Assembly (NCBI RefSeq): GCF_012184425.1
Contig: NZ_VTOW01000003.1
Location: 124,001 to 188,000, forward strand
Direction: 5' to 3'
Source: Candidatus Manganitrophus noduliformans
GTDB lineage: Bacteria > Nitrospirota > Nitrospiria > SBBL01 > Manganitrophaceae
Length of the DNA: 64,000 nucleotides
The position numbers and the translations under genes are program-made. The notes beneath the pieces are model-generated. The model saw nothing but the letters and a program-made list of their open reading frames with translations. It did not search any database and was not told the DNA's origin. Position 1 is the first letter of the stretch. Each line of letters opens with the position of its first letter. This document shows, piece by piece, positions 1 to 8,154 of this stretch.

Positions 1-453
1 CTTCCGGGGGATCTGGTTGAAAAGGTCAATCCTTATCTGCGGCCCCTTTACGATGCCCTCTACGATATGATGGAGGTCGATCGCGCCACGCGCCTCCTGG
101 AGCGGGGGGATATCGAAATTGCCCCGCTTGCCTTCATGCGCGGGCGGACCCTCAACGACTCATTTATCATCCTTGATGAGGCCCAGAACGCCACGTCGGA
201 GCAGATGAAGATGTTTCTGACGCGTCTGGGGTTCCGGTCGAAAGCGGTCGTCACGGGAGATATTACACAGGTCGACCTCCCGGTCGAACGGACCTCCGGG
301 CTGATCGAAATCCAGGGGATTTTAGAAGAGGTCTCCGCGATCAAGTTTGTTTATTTCAGCGAGCGCGATGTCATCCGGCACCGTCTGGTCCAGGAGATCG
401 TGAAAGCGTACGAGCGGTATGAGGGAAAGGGGGGAAAATCAAAGAAAAAGTAG
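1..453 (+). CDS. ybeZ: PhoH-like ATPase (YbeZ-type), C-terminal part
   Basis: The reading frame is open at the left edge, so only the last 150 residues are seen. They carry the Walker B-like stretch [11 protein letters not shown] and the following [12 protein letters not shown] block, both typical of PhoH-family P-loop ATPases. The family is a cytoplasmic nucleotide-binding protein linked to RNA metabolism and usually sits directly upstream of ybeY, as here. The Walker A region lies outside the window. The C-terminus ends in a lysine-rich tail. A strong terminator follows within 25 bases, so ybeY is probably not simply co-transcribed with it. Family assignment is confident; the exact substrate is not known. 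Confidence 0.93.
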   Translation, partial: LPGDLVEKVNPYLRPLYDALYDMMEVDRATRLLERGDIEIAPLAFMRGRTLNDSFIILDEAQNATSEQMKMFLTRLGFRSKAVVTGDITQVDLPVERTSGLIEIQGILEEVSAIKFVYFSERDVIRHRLVQEIVKAYERYEGKGGKSKKK

Positions 454-473
454 GATCCCTCCATGATCACGCC

Positions 474-510
474 AAATGACCTCACTTTTCTTCTGAGGTC
501 ATTTTTATTT
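474..510 (+). terminator. Intrinsic terminator after the PhoH-like gene
   Basis: An 11-bp perfect stem (474-484 with 494-504, arm AAATGACCTCA) is followed by a T-rich run ending ATTTTTATTT. It closes the upstream gene and separates it from ybeY. Confidence 0.85.
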
Positions 511-572
511 CTTGTTCTTGTTTCCATCAACAGGTAGAATCTGCCGACCCTTGTCGGCGGCTCCCTTATCGA

Positions 573-600
573 TTGACCCGATCTTCCGATCTTCTATTTA
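573..600 (+). promoter_or_regulatory. Candidate sigma70-type promoter for ybeY (leaderless layout)
   Basis: TTGACC (573-578) and TATTTA (595-600) are 16 bases apart. The start codon of ybeY follows after only 7 bases and no purine-rich ribosome site lies between, so the mRNA would begin at or next to the ATG. Confidence 0.5.
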
Positions 601-607
601 ATTTATT

Positions 608-1051
608 ATGCAAATTTCGATGCAAAACCGGCAGCGGACCTACCCTGTGAACCAGAAGAATCTCCTGAGGTGGGCCCGCCAAATTTTATCGCTGCAGAAG
701 CTGGATCATGCGGAGATGGGAATTATTTTGGTGAATAATCGTCAAATCCGCGTTTATAATCGTGATTATAGAAAAAAAGATCAGCCGACCGATGTCCTCT
801 CCTTTCCGATGCGGGAGGGTGTCGGAGGTGAGCTTCATCCTGATTTTCTCGGCGATGTGATGATCTCGTTGGAGCGGTCGGCGGAAGAAGCGATCTTGTA
901 TGGGAGATCCCGCCGCGAACAGTTGCTGATTCTCCTCATTCATGGAGTGCTCCATCTCCTCGGGTATGACCACGAACGATCTCCGAAGGAGGAGCGTCGA
1001 ATGCAACGCCGAGAACGGCTTCTGTTCAAACGCATTTATCATCAGGGGTAG
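608..1051 (+). CDS. ybeY: Endoribonuclease YbeY (rRNA maturation factor)
   Basis: The 147-residue protein has the zinc-binding HxxxHxxxxxH signature at H112, H116 and H122 (HGVLHLLGYDH) and the preceding TDVLSFPM block typical of YbeY/UPF0054. The family is a single-strand endoribonuclease acting in 16S rRNA 3' end maturation and ribosome quality control. Length is normal for the family. The ATG at 608 has no Shine-Dalgarno sequence; the bases before it are A/T only, and a -10-like box ends 7 bases upstream, so leaderless initiation is likely. The stop codon abuts the ATG of the next gene, implying co-translation. Confidence 0.96.
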   Translation: MQISMQNRQRTYPVNQKNLLRWARQILSLQKLDHAEMGIILVNNRQIRVYNRDYRKKDQPTDVLSFPMREGVGGELHPDFLGDVMISLERSAEEAILYGRSRREQLLILLIHGVLHLLGYDHERSPKEERRMQRRERLLFKRIYHQG

Positions 1052-1408
1052 ATGGTTTTTAATCAGATCCTCAAGAGAGCCGTTGTGGAAACCCAAGGAG
1101 CGGTCGGCGCCATCTTTCTTGATCGCGAGGGAGAGGAGATCGCCCATTACACAAGTCTTTCGGGAGATGAAATGAAATTGATGGGGGCGCATTACGGCAT
1201 CGTCTGGCTTGAAATAGAGGCGATGGTATCTCGCCACCTTGCCGCTTCCGCGGCGGAAGCGATTTTTGCGGCAGAGAAGGGAATCTGCCTGATGCGGCCG
1301 GTGCAGAAAGAATATATGGTGCTCTTATTGGTGAATCCCTCGGAAGGGATCGGCCAGGCGAGGCGTTGGCTCCGTTGGGCGGCGGCTGAAATTCAAAAGG
1401 AAATTTAG
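1052..1408 (+). CDS. Roadblock/LC7-like domain protein
   Basis: This 118-residue protein begins on the base after the ybeY stop codon. Its pattern fits a single roadblock/LC7 fold: an N-terminal helix, the strand GAVGAIFLDREGEEIAHY, a central helix with many alanines (about residues 50-75), then a MVLLLVNP strand and a C-terminal helix. In bacteria such small proteins usually pair with Ras-like GTPases (MglA/MglB type); no such GTPase lies in this window, although ftsY, an SRP-type GTPase, follows 41 bases downstream in the same direction. The assignment rests on overall pattern, not on catalytic residues. Confidence 0.6.
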   Translation: MVFNQILKRAVVETQGAVGAIFLDREGEEIAHYTSLSGDEMKLMGAHYGIVWLEIEAMVSRHLAASAAEAIFAAEKGICLMRPVQKEYMVLLLVNPSEGIGQARRWLRWAAAEIQKEI

Positions 1409-1449
1409 GGGAGGCGAAGCGGCCTCTCCTGCGGGTTGGAAGGAGAATG

Positions 1450-2376
1450 ATGGCGGAAGGGTTTTGGGGAAAACTTGGGAAGGGACTGGCGAAGACAAGG
1501 GAATACCTGTCGTCCGGATTGGAGGCGGTTTTTCTCGATCAGCCGAACATCAATCAGGAAACATTGGACAGGTTGGAGGAGCTCCTCATCGGTTCCGATT
1601 TAGGAATGGAGGTGACCGACCGGTTGATGATCGGGCTTCGGGCCTCGGTGGAGCGGAAGGAGATCTCCAATCTCGCCTCCCTCAAAAAAAAGCTGAAGTC
1701 GTATCTGGTCGTCATCCTGAACAAGGGGGTTCCGCAGGAACCGCCGAAGACGACGCCGGTCGTCTCCCTTTTCGTTGGGGTGAACGGGGTCGGCAAGACC
1801 ACCACCATCGCCAAGCGGGCCGCTCAATTGAGGCGAGAGGGGAAAACGGTCCTCCTTGCGGCGGCCGACACCTTCAGGGCGGCGGCCGGAGAGCAGCTCG
1901 CCATCTGGGGAGACCGGGTCGGTGCCGAGGTCGTCCGGCATCAGGAGGGGGCGGATCCCGCAGCGGTCGCCTTCGATGCCGTGAGCGCCGCCCTTGCGCG
2001 GAAGATTGATGCGGTTTTGATCGATACCGCCGGCCGTCTCCAGACGAAGAGCAATTTGATGGAAGAGTTAAAGAAGATCAAGCGGGTCATCGCCAAGGCG
2101 ATTCCCGATGCCCCCCATGAGAGAATCCTGGTGCTCGACGCCACCACCGGCCAGAACGCCCTCTCCCAGGCGCGGCTTTTTCATGAGACGATCGGGGTGA
2201 CGGGGATTATCCTGACGAAGCTGGACGGGACGGCAAAGGGGGGAATCATCGTCCCGATCGTCGAAGCCCTTTCGGTTCCGGTTACTTACGTCGGCGTCGG
2301 CGAAGGGGTGGACGATTTGATCCCGTTCAACATCGAGTCATTTGCAGAGGGACTTTTTGAAAGCGGTAAGGAGTGA
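1450..2376 (+). CDS. ftsY: Signal recognition particle receptor FtsY
   Basis: The protein is an SRP-type GTPase with an N-domain four-helix bundle (about 1-95) and a G domain. G-motifs visible are GVNGVGKTT (110-118), the insertion-box start DTFRAAAGEQL (140-150), DTAGRLQ, and TKLDGTAKGG. It docks the SRP-ribosome complex at the inner membrane. At about 308 residues it lacks the long acidic A-domain of the E. coli protein, which is common outside enterobacteria. Two ATGs are adjacent (1447 and 1450); the second is better spaced from the GGAAGGAG site and is preferred. The next gene is convergent and ends 15 bases away. Confidence 0.96.
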   Translation: MAEGFWGKLGKGLAKTREYLSSGLEAVFLDQPNINQETLDRLEELLIGSDLGMEVTDRLMIGLRASVERKEISNLASLKKKLKSYLVVILNKGVPQEPPKTTPVVSLFVGVNGVGKTTTIAKRAAQLRREGKTVLLAAADTFRAAAGEQLAIWGDRVGAEVVRHQEGADPAAVAFDAVSAALARKIDAVLIDTAGRLQTKSNLMEELKKIKRVIAKAIPDAPHERILVLDATTGQNALSQARLFHETIGVTGIILTKLDGTAKGGIIVPIVEALSVPVTYVGVGEGVDDLIPFNIESFAEGLFESGKE

Positions 2377-2390
2377 GGACCCGCACTGAT

Positions 2391-4415
2391 TTAAGAGAAG
2401 AGTCCATTATCAAATGTAATGACCCTGTTTTTTCCCTGCAGCTTCGCCTGGTAGAGGGCGCGGTCGGCATTTCGGATCAGCTCTTCGAACGTTTCGGCAT
2501 CATCCGGGAAAGTGGCAAGACCGACGCTGACGGTCAGTCGGGCCAAATCGGAGTATTTTTTTTGTAGCGTCTCGTTCCGCTCGATTTCCCTGCACAGCCT
2601 CTCTGCAATGATCCGCGCATCTTCCTTATTCGTCTGGGGAAGGATGATGGTGAATTCCTCCCCTCCGTAGCGCGCGGCGACGTCGATCGCCCGGATGTAG
2701 TTTCGAAGGGCCTGTCCGAGCAAAACCAGAATCTCGTCTCCTCCCAAATGGCCGAAGGTATCGTTGAAGCCTTTGAAATTATCGATATCGACGATAATGA
2801 GGGAGACGGGGATCCGGTGGCGCCGGGATCGCTCGATCTCCTCCGTCAAGCGTTCCTGAAAGTAGCGGCGGTTCAGAAGGCCGGTCAGGGCGTCGGTGAT
2901 CGAGATCCGTTTCAGCTCTTCCGTTTTCTCGTACAATTCGGACCGCTCGATGGCAATCGAGATGTAGCTACCGATCGCCTGCAACAATTGGAGGTCTTCC
3001 TCAGAGAAGACCTCTCCGGTGATTTTATCCGCCAGATTGATGACGCCGAGGGTTCGGTTTCTCAATTTGAGCGGAACACTGACGAAGGAAGGGGTGCGAT
3101 ATCGCGGCTTGGCCCCCTGTTGTACGCGAGGATCGTGGTTGAGATCTTGAACCAGAAGCGGGACGCCGGTTTCATAGACCGATCCCGCAATGCCTTCCCC
3201 CGGCTTCGAGTTGAACATTTCATAAACGGGCCGATTGATCCCCTTCATCGCTTTCACGGAGAGCTCATTTTTGAACTCGTCCAGGACCATCAACGATCCT
3301 TGCTCCGCCTGCAGGAGCTGAAGGGTCTGCTCCAAGATATTATGATGAAGGTGATGAAGGTAAAGGGGCGAATCGATCATGAGGGTGAGGTTCGAGAGGG
3401 CGATCATGATTTTCCGTTGCTCCGCCAATTGATTTTGAAGCTCGATATTTTCAACGGCAGACCCCGCCTGGCTGCAGAACGAAGAGATCATCGCGGTCTC
3501 TTCCGACGTGAGGATGGTGTCGAATATCGCCAGGGTTGACGTTGCGTTCCGGCCTTGGTAAAGGGGGAAGAGATAGCAGGAGGTCACGTCTTGCGGAAGT
3601 TTCGACTTCAACAGGTCAAATGTCACGTCGTTGAAGACGAACGGATCGCCCCCGCTTCTTTTCTGAAAGAGAATGTCCAGGGACGCCTCCAATTGGTTAA
3701 ACCGCTCCTTCTTCTCCCCGAAGACGGCGACGCCGCGGTAAGCTCCTTGTTTTTTGGTTTGATGGAAGATGCAGGCGCTTTTCAAGTTGAAGAGGATGCC
3801 GAGCGTATTCAGAAGCGTGCTGTGAAGGATTGAAATATTGCTGACGCTTTTGAATTGATTTCCCACATTGAGAAGGGTCGTCAGGTGGGCCGCCTTTCCC
3901 TGGTATTGACCGCGACGGTAGATGTTCTCCAACAGGGCGGTGGCGACGACTTGGAGATAGGAGGCGACCTGTTGAAGCCCTTCTTGCGCGCCGGGGCAGG
4001 AGAGATCGACGTCGACAGGCAGCTTCTCGGATGAAATGCCCCACTCGGATGCATTTTGTTTGAAATGGGCATATTCATCGGGATGTTGATACACTTTCCC
4101 GCCGATCATGGCATAACTCATCTCGTTCGAGAGCCGGATCGGAATGACAAAATAGTTCAGGTTGGCCTGGCATTTGGAAAAAGAGATCTGCTGTGTCTGA
4201 ATCGCAAGATCAACCTGTTGCGCAAACGCATTCTGACAAAGGGTCTCCCGCTCGGTCTGATGAACCAGGTGACAAAGAAGGTGTTCACGCGTGATCGCTG
4301 TACATGGCCGGTGTTTCGAGGGATCGTAGATAAAAAGGGTTAGGCCGGTTAAAGACGATAGAGAATGTTGTATTTCTTCCCACTTGTGCCTGTTTAAATC
4401 TAAGGTTCGTTGCAT
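2391..4415 (-). CDS. Diguanylate cyclase with PocR-like and two GAF sensor domains
   Basis: The 674-residue soluble protein starts with a cysteine-containing PocR-like ligand-binding region (about 1-170), followed by two GAF-type regions (about 185-330 and 345-495) and a C-terminal GGDEF domain. The active-site loop is RYGGEEF (GGEEF at 584-588), and the allosteric I-site RAID lies exactly five residues upstream (575-578), so it should make c-di-GMP and be product-inhibited. No transmembrane segment is seen. PocR-type domains often bind small metabolites; the ligand here is unknown. The gene is convergent with ftsY and divergent from uvrB. Confidence 0.9.
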   Translation of the reverse strand: MQRTLDLNRHKWEEIQHSLSSLTGLTLFIYDPSKHRPCTAITREHLLCHLVHQTERETLCQNAFAQQVDLAIQTQQISFSKCQANLNYFVIPIRLSNEMSYAMIGGKVYQHPDEYAHFKQNASEWGISSEKLPVDVDLSCPGAQEGLQQVASYLQVVATALLENIYRRGQYQGKAAHLTTLLNVGNQFKSVSNISILHSTLLNTLGILFNLKSACIFHQTKKQGAYRGVAVFGEKKERFNQLEASLDILFQKRSGGDPFVFNDVTFDLLKSKLPQDVTSCYLFPLYQGRNATSTLAIFDTILTSEETAMISSFCSQAGSAVENIELQNQLAEQRKIMIALSNLTLMIDSPLYLHHLHHNILEQTLQLLQAEQGSLMVLDEFKNELSVKAMKGINRPVYEMFNSKPGEGIAGSVYETGVPLLVQDLNHDPRVQQGAKPRYRTPSFVSVPLKLRNRTLGVINLADKITGEVFSEEDLQLLQAIGSYISIAIERSELYEKTEELKRISITDALTGLLNRRYFQERLTEEIERSRRHRIPVSLIIVDIDNFKGFNDTFGHLGGDEILVLLGQALRNYIRAIDVAARYGGEEFTIILPQTNKEDARIIAERLCREIERNETLQKKYSDLARLTVSVGLATFPDDAETFEELIRNADRALYQAKLQGKNRVITFDNGLFS

Positions 4416-4573
4416 AAATAGATTGCCTGTCCACTGGATGAAGAAGCCATTTGAAAGCGACCAGATTCGCCTTTTTCATCTGCCCTTTATAGTCCGATAC
4501 ACTTTTCGAAGTCAAGCCAAAAGATAGTAAGATTTATCCAGGTGTGTTATCATGCCATCTTCGAGGGGTTTAC

Positions 4574-6565
4574 ATGAATCCATTCAAGCTTCATTCGAAT
4601 TTTACACCGAAAGGGGACCAGCCGAACGCCATCCGTGCCCTTTCTGAAGGGGTCCGTCGGAGGGAGCCGCACCAGGTCCTCCTAGGTGTCACCGGCTCAG
4701 GAAAAACATATACACTCGCCAATGTAATCGAGCGGGTCCAGAAGCCGACGCTCGTGATTGCCCACAACAAGACCTTGGCCGCGCAGCTCTACCACGAGTT
4801 TAAAACCTTCTTTCCTGAAAACGCGGTCGAGTACTTTGTCAGCTATTACGATTACTACCAGCCTGAGGCGTATATCCCCCACACCGATACCTTCATCGAA
4901 AAGGACTCTTCCATCAATGATGCCATCGACCGGATGCGGCATTCCGCGACCCGATCCCTCCTGGAGCGGAACGATATCATTATCGTCGCATCGGTCTCGT
5001 GTATTTACGGCCTTGGATCGCCGGAGGCCTATCATGACATGTTGGTTTATCTGGAGGAAGGGAAGGAGATCGAGCGGGATCAGGTATTGAAGAAGCTGGT
5101 CGAAATCCAGTACGAGCGGAACGACTTTGATTTTTATCGAGGGACCTTCCGGGTGCGGGGAGATGTCATCGAAATCTTTCCGGCGTCATCGGAAGACCGC
5201 TGCATCCGCGTCGAATTTTTCGGCGATACGGTCGATGCGATTTATGAAGTCGATCCCCTCCGCGGAACGATCATTCAACGCCTCCCGAAAATCGCCGTCT
5301 ATCCGGGGAGCCATTACGTGATCCCGCCCGATCGGCTCCATGTCGCGTTGCAAGGGATTGAGGAAGAGCTTCACGACCGGATCAAGTTTTTTCGGGACCG
5401 GCAGATGCTTCTGGAGGCGCAACGGATCGAGCAGAGAACCATCTTCGATTTGGAGATGATCCGGGAGATCGGATACTGCCAGGGGGTTGAGAATTACTCG
5501 CGCCACCTCTCGGGCCGCGCGCCGGGGCAGCCGCCGCCGACCCTGCTCGACTATTTTCCCGACGATTTTCTCCTGATCATCGACGAGAGCCATGCGACGG
5601 TTCCGCAGATCGGCGGGATGCAGGAGGGGGACCGGGCCCGCAAGACGAACCTGGTGGAGTATGGGTTCCGGCTTCCTTCAGCGTTCGACAACCGTCCGTT
5701 GAAGTTCCAGGAGTTCGAGCAATTCATGCGGACCGTCCTCTACGTCTCGGCGACGCCCGGTCCATATGAGCTTGAGCGGGCGAAGGGCCGGATCGTCGAG
5801 CAGGTGATCCGGCCGACCGGCCTGATGGATCCGGAGGTGGTCATCCGGCCGGCCAAAGGCCAGGTGGACGATCTGCTGGAGGAGATCCGAAAGCGGGTCG
5901 ACCGGTCCGAGCGGGTTTTGGTTACGACACTGACCAAGCGGATGGCCGAAGATCTGACTGAGTATTATCAAGAGATCGGGATCAAAGTCCGCTACCTCCA
6001 CGCCGACATCGAAACGATGGAGCGAATGGAGATCATCCGCGATCTCCGGCTGGGGAAGTTCGATGTCCTGGTCGGGATCAACCTTCTTCGCGAGGGGCTC
6101 GATCTTCCGGAGGTGTCGCTGGTGGCGATTTTGGATGCCGACAAAGAGGGCTATCTTCGCTCCCACCGCTCATTGATCCAGACGGCGGGGCGGGCGGCCA
6201 GGCATGTTTCGGGAGAGGTGATCCTTTATGCCGACACGATGACGAAGTCGATGCGGATGATGATCGATGAGACGAACCGGCGTCGTCAGATCCAGGCGGC
6301 GTACAACATGGAACATGGCATCACCCCCGAATCGATCCGAAAGGTGATTCCCGAAACCCTTCGCGAGGCGGTCGAGGCGGACTATTACACGGTTCCGATC
6401 GCCGCGGAGGAGGGGGAGATCTATATCCCGGAAGAGGAGCTGCCGCGGGTTCTGCAGAGCCTGGAGCGGGAGATGCGCGATGCGGCAAAACGCCTTGAGT
6501 ATGAGAAAGCGGCGGAGATTCGCGATCGCATCAAGCGACTGAAGGAGGGGCAAGTCATCCGTTAA
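4574..6565 (+). CDS. uvrB: Excinuclease ABC subunit B
   Basis: UvrB is the DNA-damage-verifying helicase of nucleotide excision repair, working with UvrA and UvrC. The 663-residue protein has Walker A GVTGSGKT (38-45), the beta-hairpin region rich in tyrosines ([13 protein letters not shown]), the helicase motif IIDESH, and a C-terminal UVR motif ([17 protein letters not shown]) for UvrC binding. The open frame extends 30 bases further to a GTG, but the ATG at 4574 is chosen because [17 protein letters not shown] is the usual family N-terminus and GAGGGG lies just upstream. No uvrA or uvrC is in the window. Confidence 0.98.
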   Translation: MNPFKLHSNFTPKGDQPNAIRALSEGVRRREPHQVLLGVTGSGKTYTLANVIERVQKPTLVIAHNKTLAAQLYHEFKTFFPENAVEYFVSYYDYYQPEAYIPHTDTFIEKDSSINDAIDRMRHSATRSLLERNDIIIVASVSCIYGLGSPEAYHDMLVYLEEGKEIERDQVLKKLVEIQYERNDFDFYRGTFRVRGDVIEIFPASSEDRCIRVEFFGDTVDAIYEVDPLRGTIIQRLPKIAVYPGSHYVIPPDRLHVALQGIEEELHDRIKFFRDRQMLLEAQRIEQRTIFDLEMIREIGYCQGVENYSRHLSGRAPGQPPPTLLDYFPDDFLLIIDESHATVPQIGGMQEGDRARKTNLVEYGFRLPSAFDNRPLKFQEFEQFMRTVLYVSATPGPYELERAKGRIVEQVIRPTGLMDPEVVIRPAKGQVDDLLEEIRKRVDRSERVLVTTLTKRMAEDLTEYYQEIGIKVRYLHADIETMERMEIIRDLRLGKFDVLVGINLLREGLDLPEVSLVAILDADKEGYLRSHRSLIQTAGRAARHVSGEVILYADTMTKSMRMMIDETNRRRQIQAAYNMEHGITPESIRKVIPETLREAVEADYYTVPIAAEEGEIYIPEEELPRVLQSLEREMRDAAKRLEYEKAAEIRDRIKRLKEGQVIR

Positions 6566-6574
6566 ACGCCAATC

Positions 6575-6844
6575 TTATGCCTGTTTGTAAGTATAGATTC
6601 CCAGAATAATGCCGAGAAGACTGAGGAGATTGATTCGGAAGGTGAAGCCGAAGGTAAACGTCACCAAATGAAGATCAAAGGTAAACGGAGGGGTAATGCC
6701 GATATGGTACCCTTTGAGAAAAACATCTTTAAGAAAGCCGGAAGGAGAGAAGAGAAGTAGAATCTCTCCCATCACTCCACCTAACAGGCCTCCCGCCAAG
6801 ATGAAGAAAATAAGCAACCAGGGTGTTCTTTTTAAAAGAGCCAT
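6575..6844 (-). CDS. DUF4321-type small membrane protein
   Basis: The 89-residue protein has two hydrophobic segments: LLIFFILAGGLLGGVMGEIL near the N-terminus and a second near residues 70-85. The glycine-rich first helix and the FTFGFTFRINLLSLLGIILG tail match the small DUF4321 family of unknown function. It ends 9 bases after uvrB on the opposite strand. Upstream, TTGACA and TAGTTT 17 bases apart place the transcription start next to the ATG, with no ribosome site. Function cannot be inferred. Confidence 0.75.
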   Translation of the reverse strand: MALLKRTPWLLIFFILAGGLLGGVMGEILLLFSPSGFLKDVFLKGYHIGITPPFTFDLHLVTFTFGFTFRINLLSLLGIILGIYTYKQA

Positions 6845-6852
6845 CGCTGAGA

Positions 6853-6881
6853 AAACTATCTTTTTTTCGTTCCATTGTCAA
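6853..6881 (-). promoter_or_regulatory. Sigma70-type promoter for the DUF4321 gene (leaderless layout)
   Basis: On the minus strand TTGACA (6876-6881) and TAGTTT (6853-6858) are 17 bases apart, and the ATG at 6844 follows after 8 bases. No Shine-Dalgarno is present between them. Confidence 0.6.
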
Positions 6882-6927
6882 GTCATTTCAAGGCCTCCTG
6901 AGAAAGGAGGGATTTTTCACTACGTCG

Positions 6928-6956
6928 TTGACATGCTTTTGATTAGAGGTTATCTT
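6928..6956 (+). promoter_or_regulatory. Strong sigma70-type promoter for the GAF-GGDEF gene (leaderless layout)
   Basis: Consensus TTGACA (6928-6933), a 17-base spacer and TATCTT (6951-6956) are followed after 8 bases by the ATG at 6965. A small hairpin (CCTCCT 6894-6899 with AGGAGG 6905-6910, then ATTTTT) sits upstream and could stop read-through into this promoter. Confidence 0.7.
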
Positions 6957-6964
6957 AAATTCTC

Positions 6965-8068
6965 ATGAAGCTCCATCTTCTCGATCACCGACATTTGAAC
7001 GTCTTGCTGGGACGCGAGCGAAAACAGAGAGCGCCCGATCGGGACGAGCCTGCCCTCGATCTGATGTTGAAGGAAATCCTGAAAAAAGCGAATCAATTCG
7101 TCCCGTCGGAGGCCGGCTCCATTCTGTTGGATGATCCGATCGGAAAGAAAGAGCGGGAAGAGCTGGTTTTTGTCGCCTGCTTCGGACCGGGCTCCTCAAA
7201 GCTTCCGGGCCTTCGGCTGTCGATCAACACCGGCATCGCCGGGGCGACCTATCTCTCCGGGAAGCCGTATTTAAGCAAGAACGTCAAGCGGGATAAGATG
7301 TTCTACGCCAAAATCGACAAGATCAGTCGATTCAGCACCCGTTCGATTATCTGTGCGCCGATCATCGTGGAAAATTCGATTTACGGCGTCATTGAATTAA
7401 TCAATCGCAAAGGGAAGCCCAATTTTACCGAGGAAGAGTTGAAGCTCCTCGAGATCTTCGCCGGGTATACATCGACATTGATTCAAAACGTGTTGGACGC
7501 CCGCAAACATATCGAGCTGGCGAAGCGGGACGGATTGACGGGACTCTATAACGACCGCTATTTTCACACCCGCCTCGAACGGGAGGTCCGGCAGGTCCGA
7601 AGGGGCCAGCATGACCTGATCCTCCTTTTCTTGGACATGGACCACTTCAAAGGGGTCAATGATCAATTCGGTCATCTGACCGGAAGCCATATTCTTCAAG
7701 AGGTCGGCGACGTTCTCCGGAAAGTCGTTCCAGTCCGGGGGACGACGGTCGCCCGTTACGGCGGCGATGAATTTGTCATCATCTTCTCTCAAACCACGCT
7801 GGAGGAAGTGGTGCAGGTGGCCGATCGGATTCGGACCGCGATCAAGAAATTCCCCTTCTCCACCGTGCCGATCAATGAAAAGGCGAAAGCCGAGACCCTT
7901 CAGGGACGGCTGACCTGCAGCATCGGGCTGGCCTCTTTGAAGAAACATGTCGGCAACGGCACTTCGAACAGCAATATCCGCCATCTTTTGATCCGTAAGG
8001 CGGATGCCGCGATGTACGTTGCAAAAGACCAGGGAAAAGACCGCATCTGCGTGGCCCCCCCCGCCTGA
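6965..8068 (+). CDS. Diguanylate cyclase with GAF domain
   Basis: The 367-residue protein has a GAF domain (about 40-185, with the typical VIELINRKG strand) and a GGDEF domain whose active loop is RYGGDEF (266-270), with DMDHFKGVNDQFGH as the metal/GTP-binding block. The RxxD inhibitory site expected five residues before GGDEF is not present (VRGT there), so product inhibition may be lost. No membrane helix is seen, so the sensor is cytoplasmic. The ATG at 6965 has no ribosome site and lies at the predicted transcription start. A Met at residue 34 is a less likely alternative start. Confidence 0.88.
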   Translation: MKLHLLDHRHLNVLLGRERKQRAPDRDEPALDLMLKEILKKANQFVPSEAGSILLDDPIGKKEREELVFVACFGPGSSKLPGLRLSINTGIAGATYLSGKPYLSKNVKRDKMFYAKIDKISRFSTRSIICAPIIVENSIYGVIELINRKGKPNFTEEELKLLEIFAGYTSTLIQNVLDARKHIELAKRDGLTGLYNDRYFHTRLEREVRQVRRGQHDLILLFLDMDHFKGVNDQFGHLTGSHILQEVGDVLRKVVPVRGTTVARYGGDEFVIIFSQTTLEEVVQVADRIRTAIKKFPFSTVPINEKAKAETLQGRLTCSIGLASLKKHVGNGTSNSNIRHLLIRKADAAMYVAKDQGKDRICVAPPA

Positions 8069-8154
8069 ACGGATTTCGATTCATCCATCTGCCCAACTTG
8101 CTTCACCCGCTTCGGATTCCCTATAATAAAAGAAACATAAATCCGAGTGTGGTG

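Noticed and set aside
6894-6917. CCTCCT/AGGAGG hairpin with ATTTTT as a terminator of uvrB
   Set aside because: It lies 330 bases after uvrB beyond an antisense gene; at most it insulates the next promoter, so it was noted only there.
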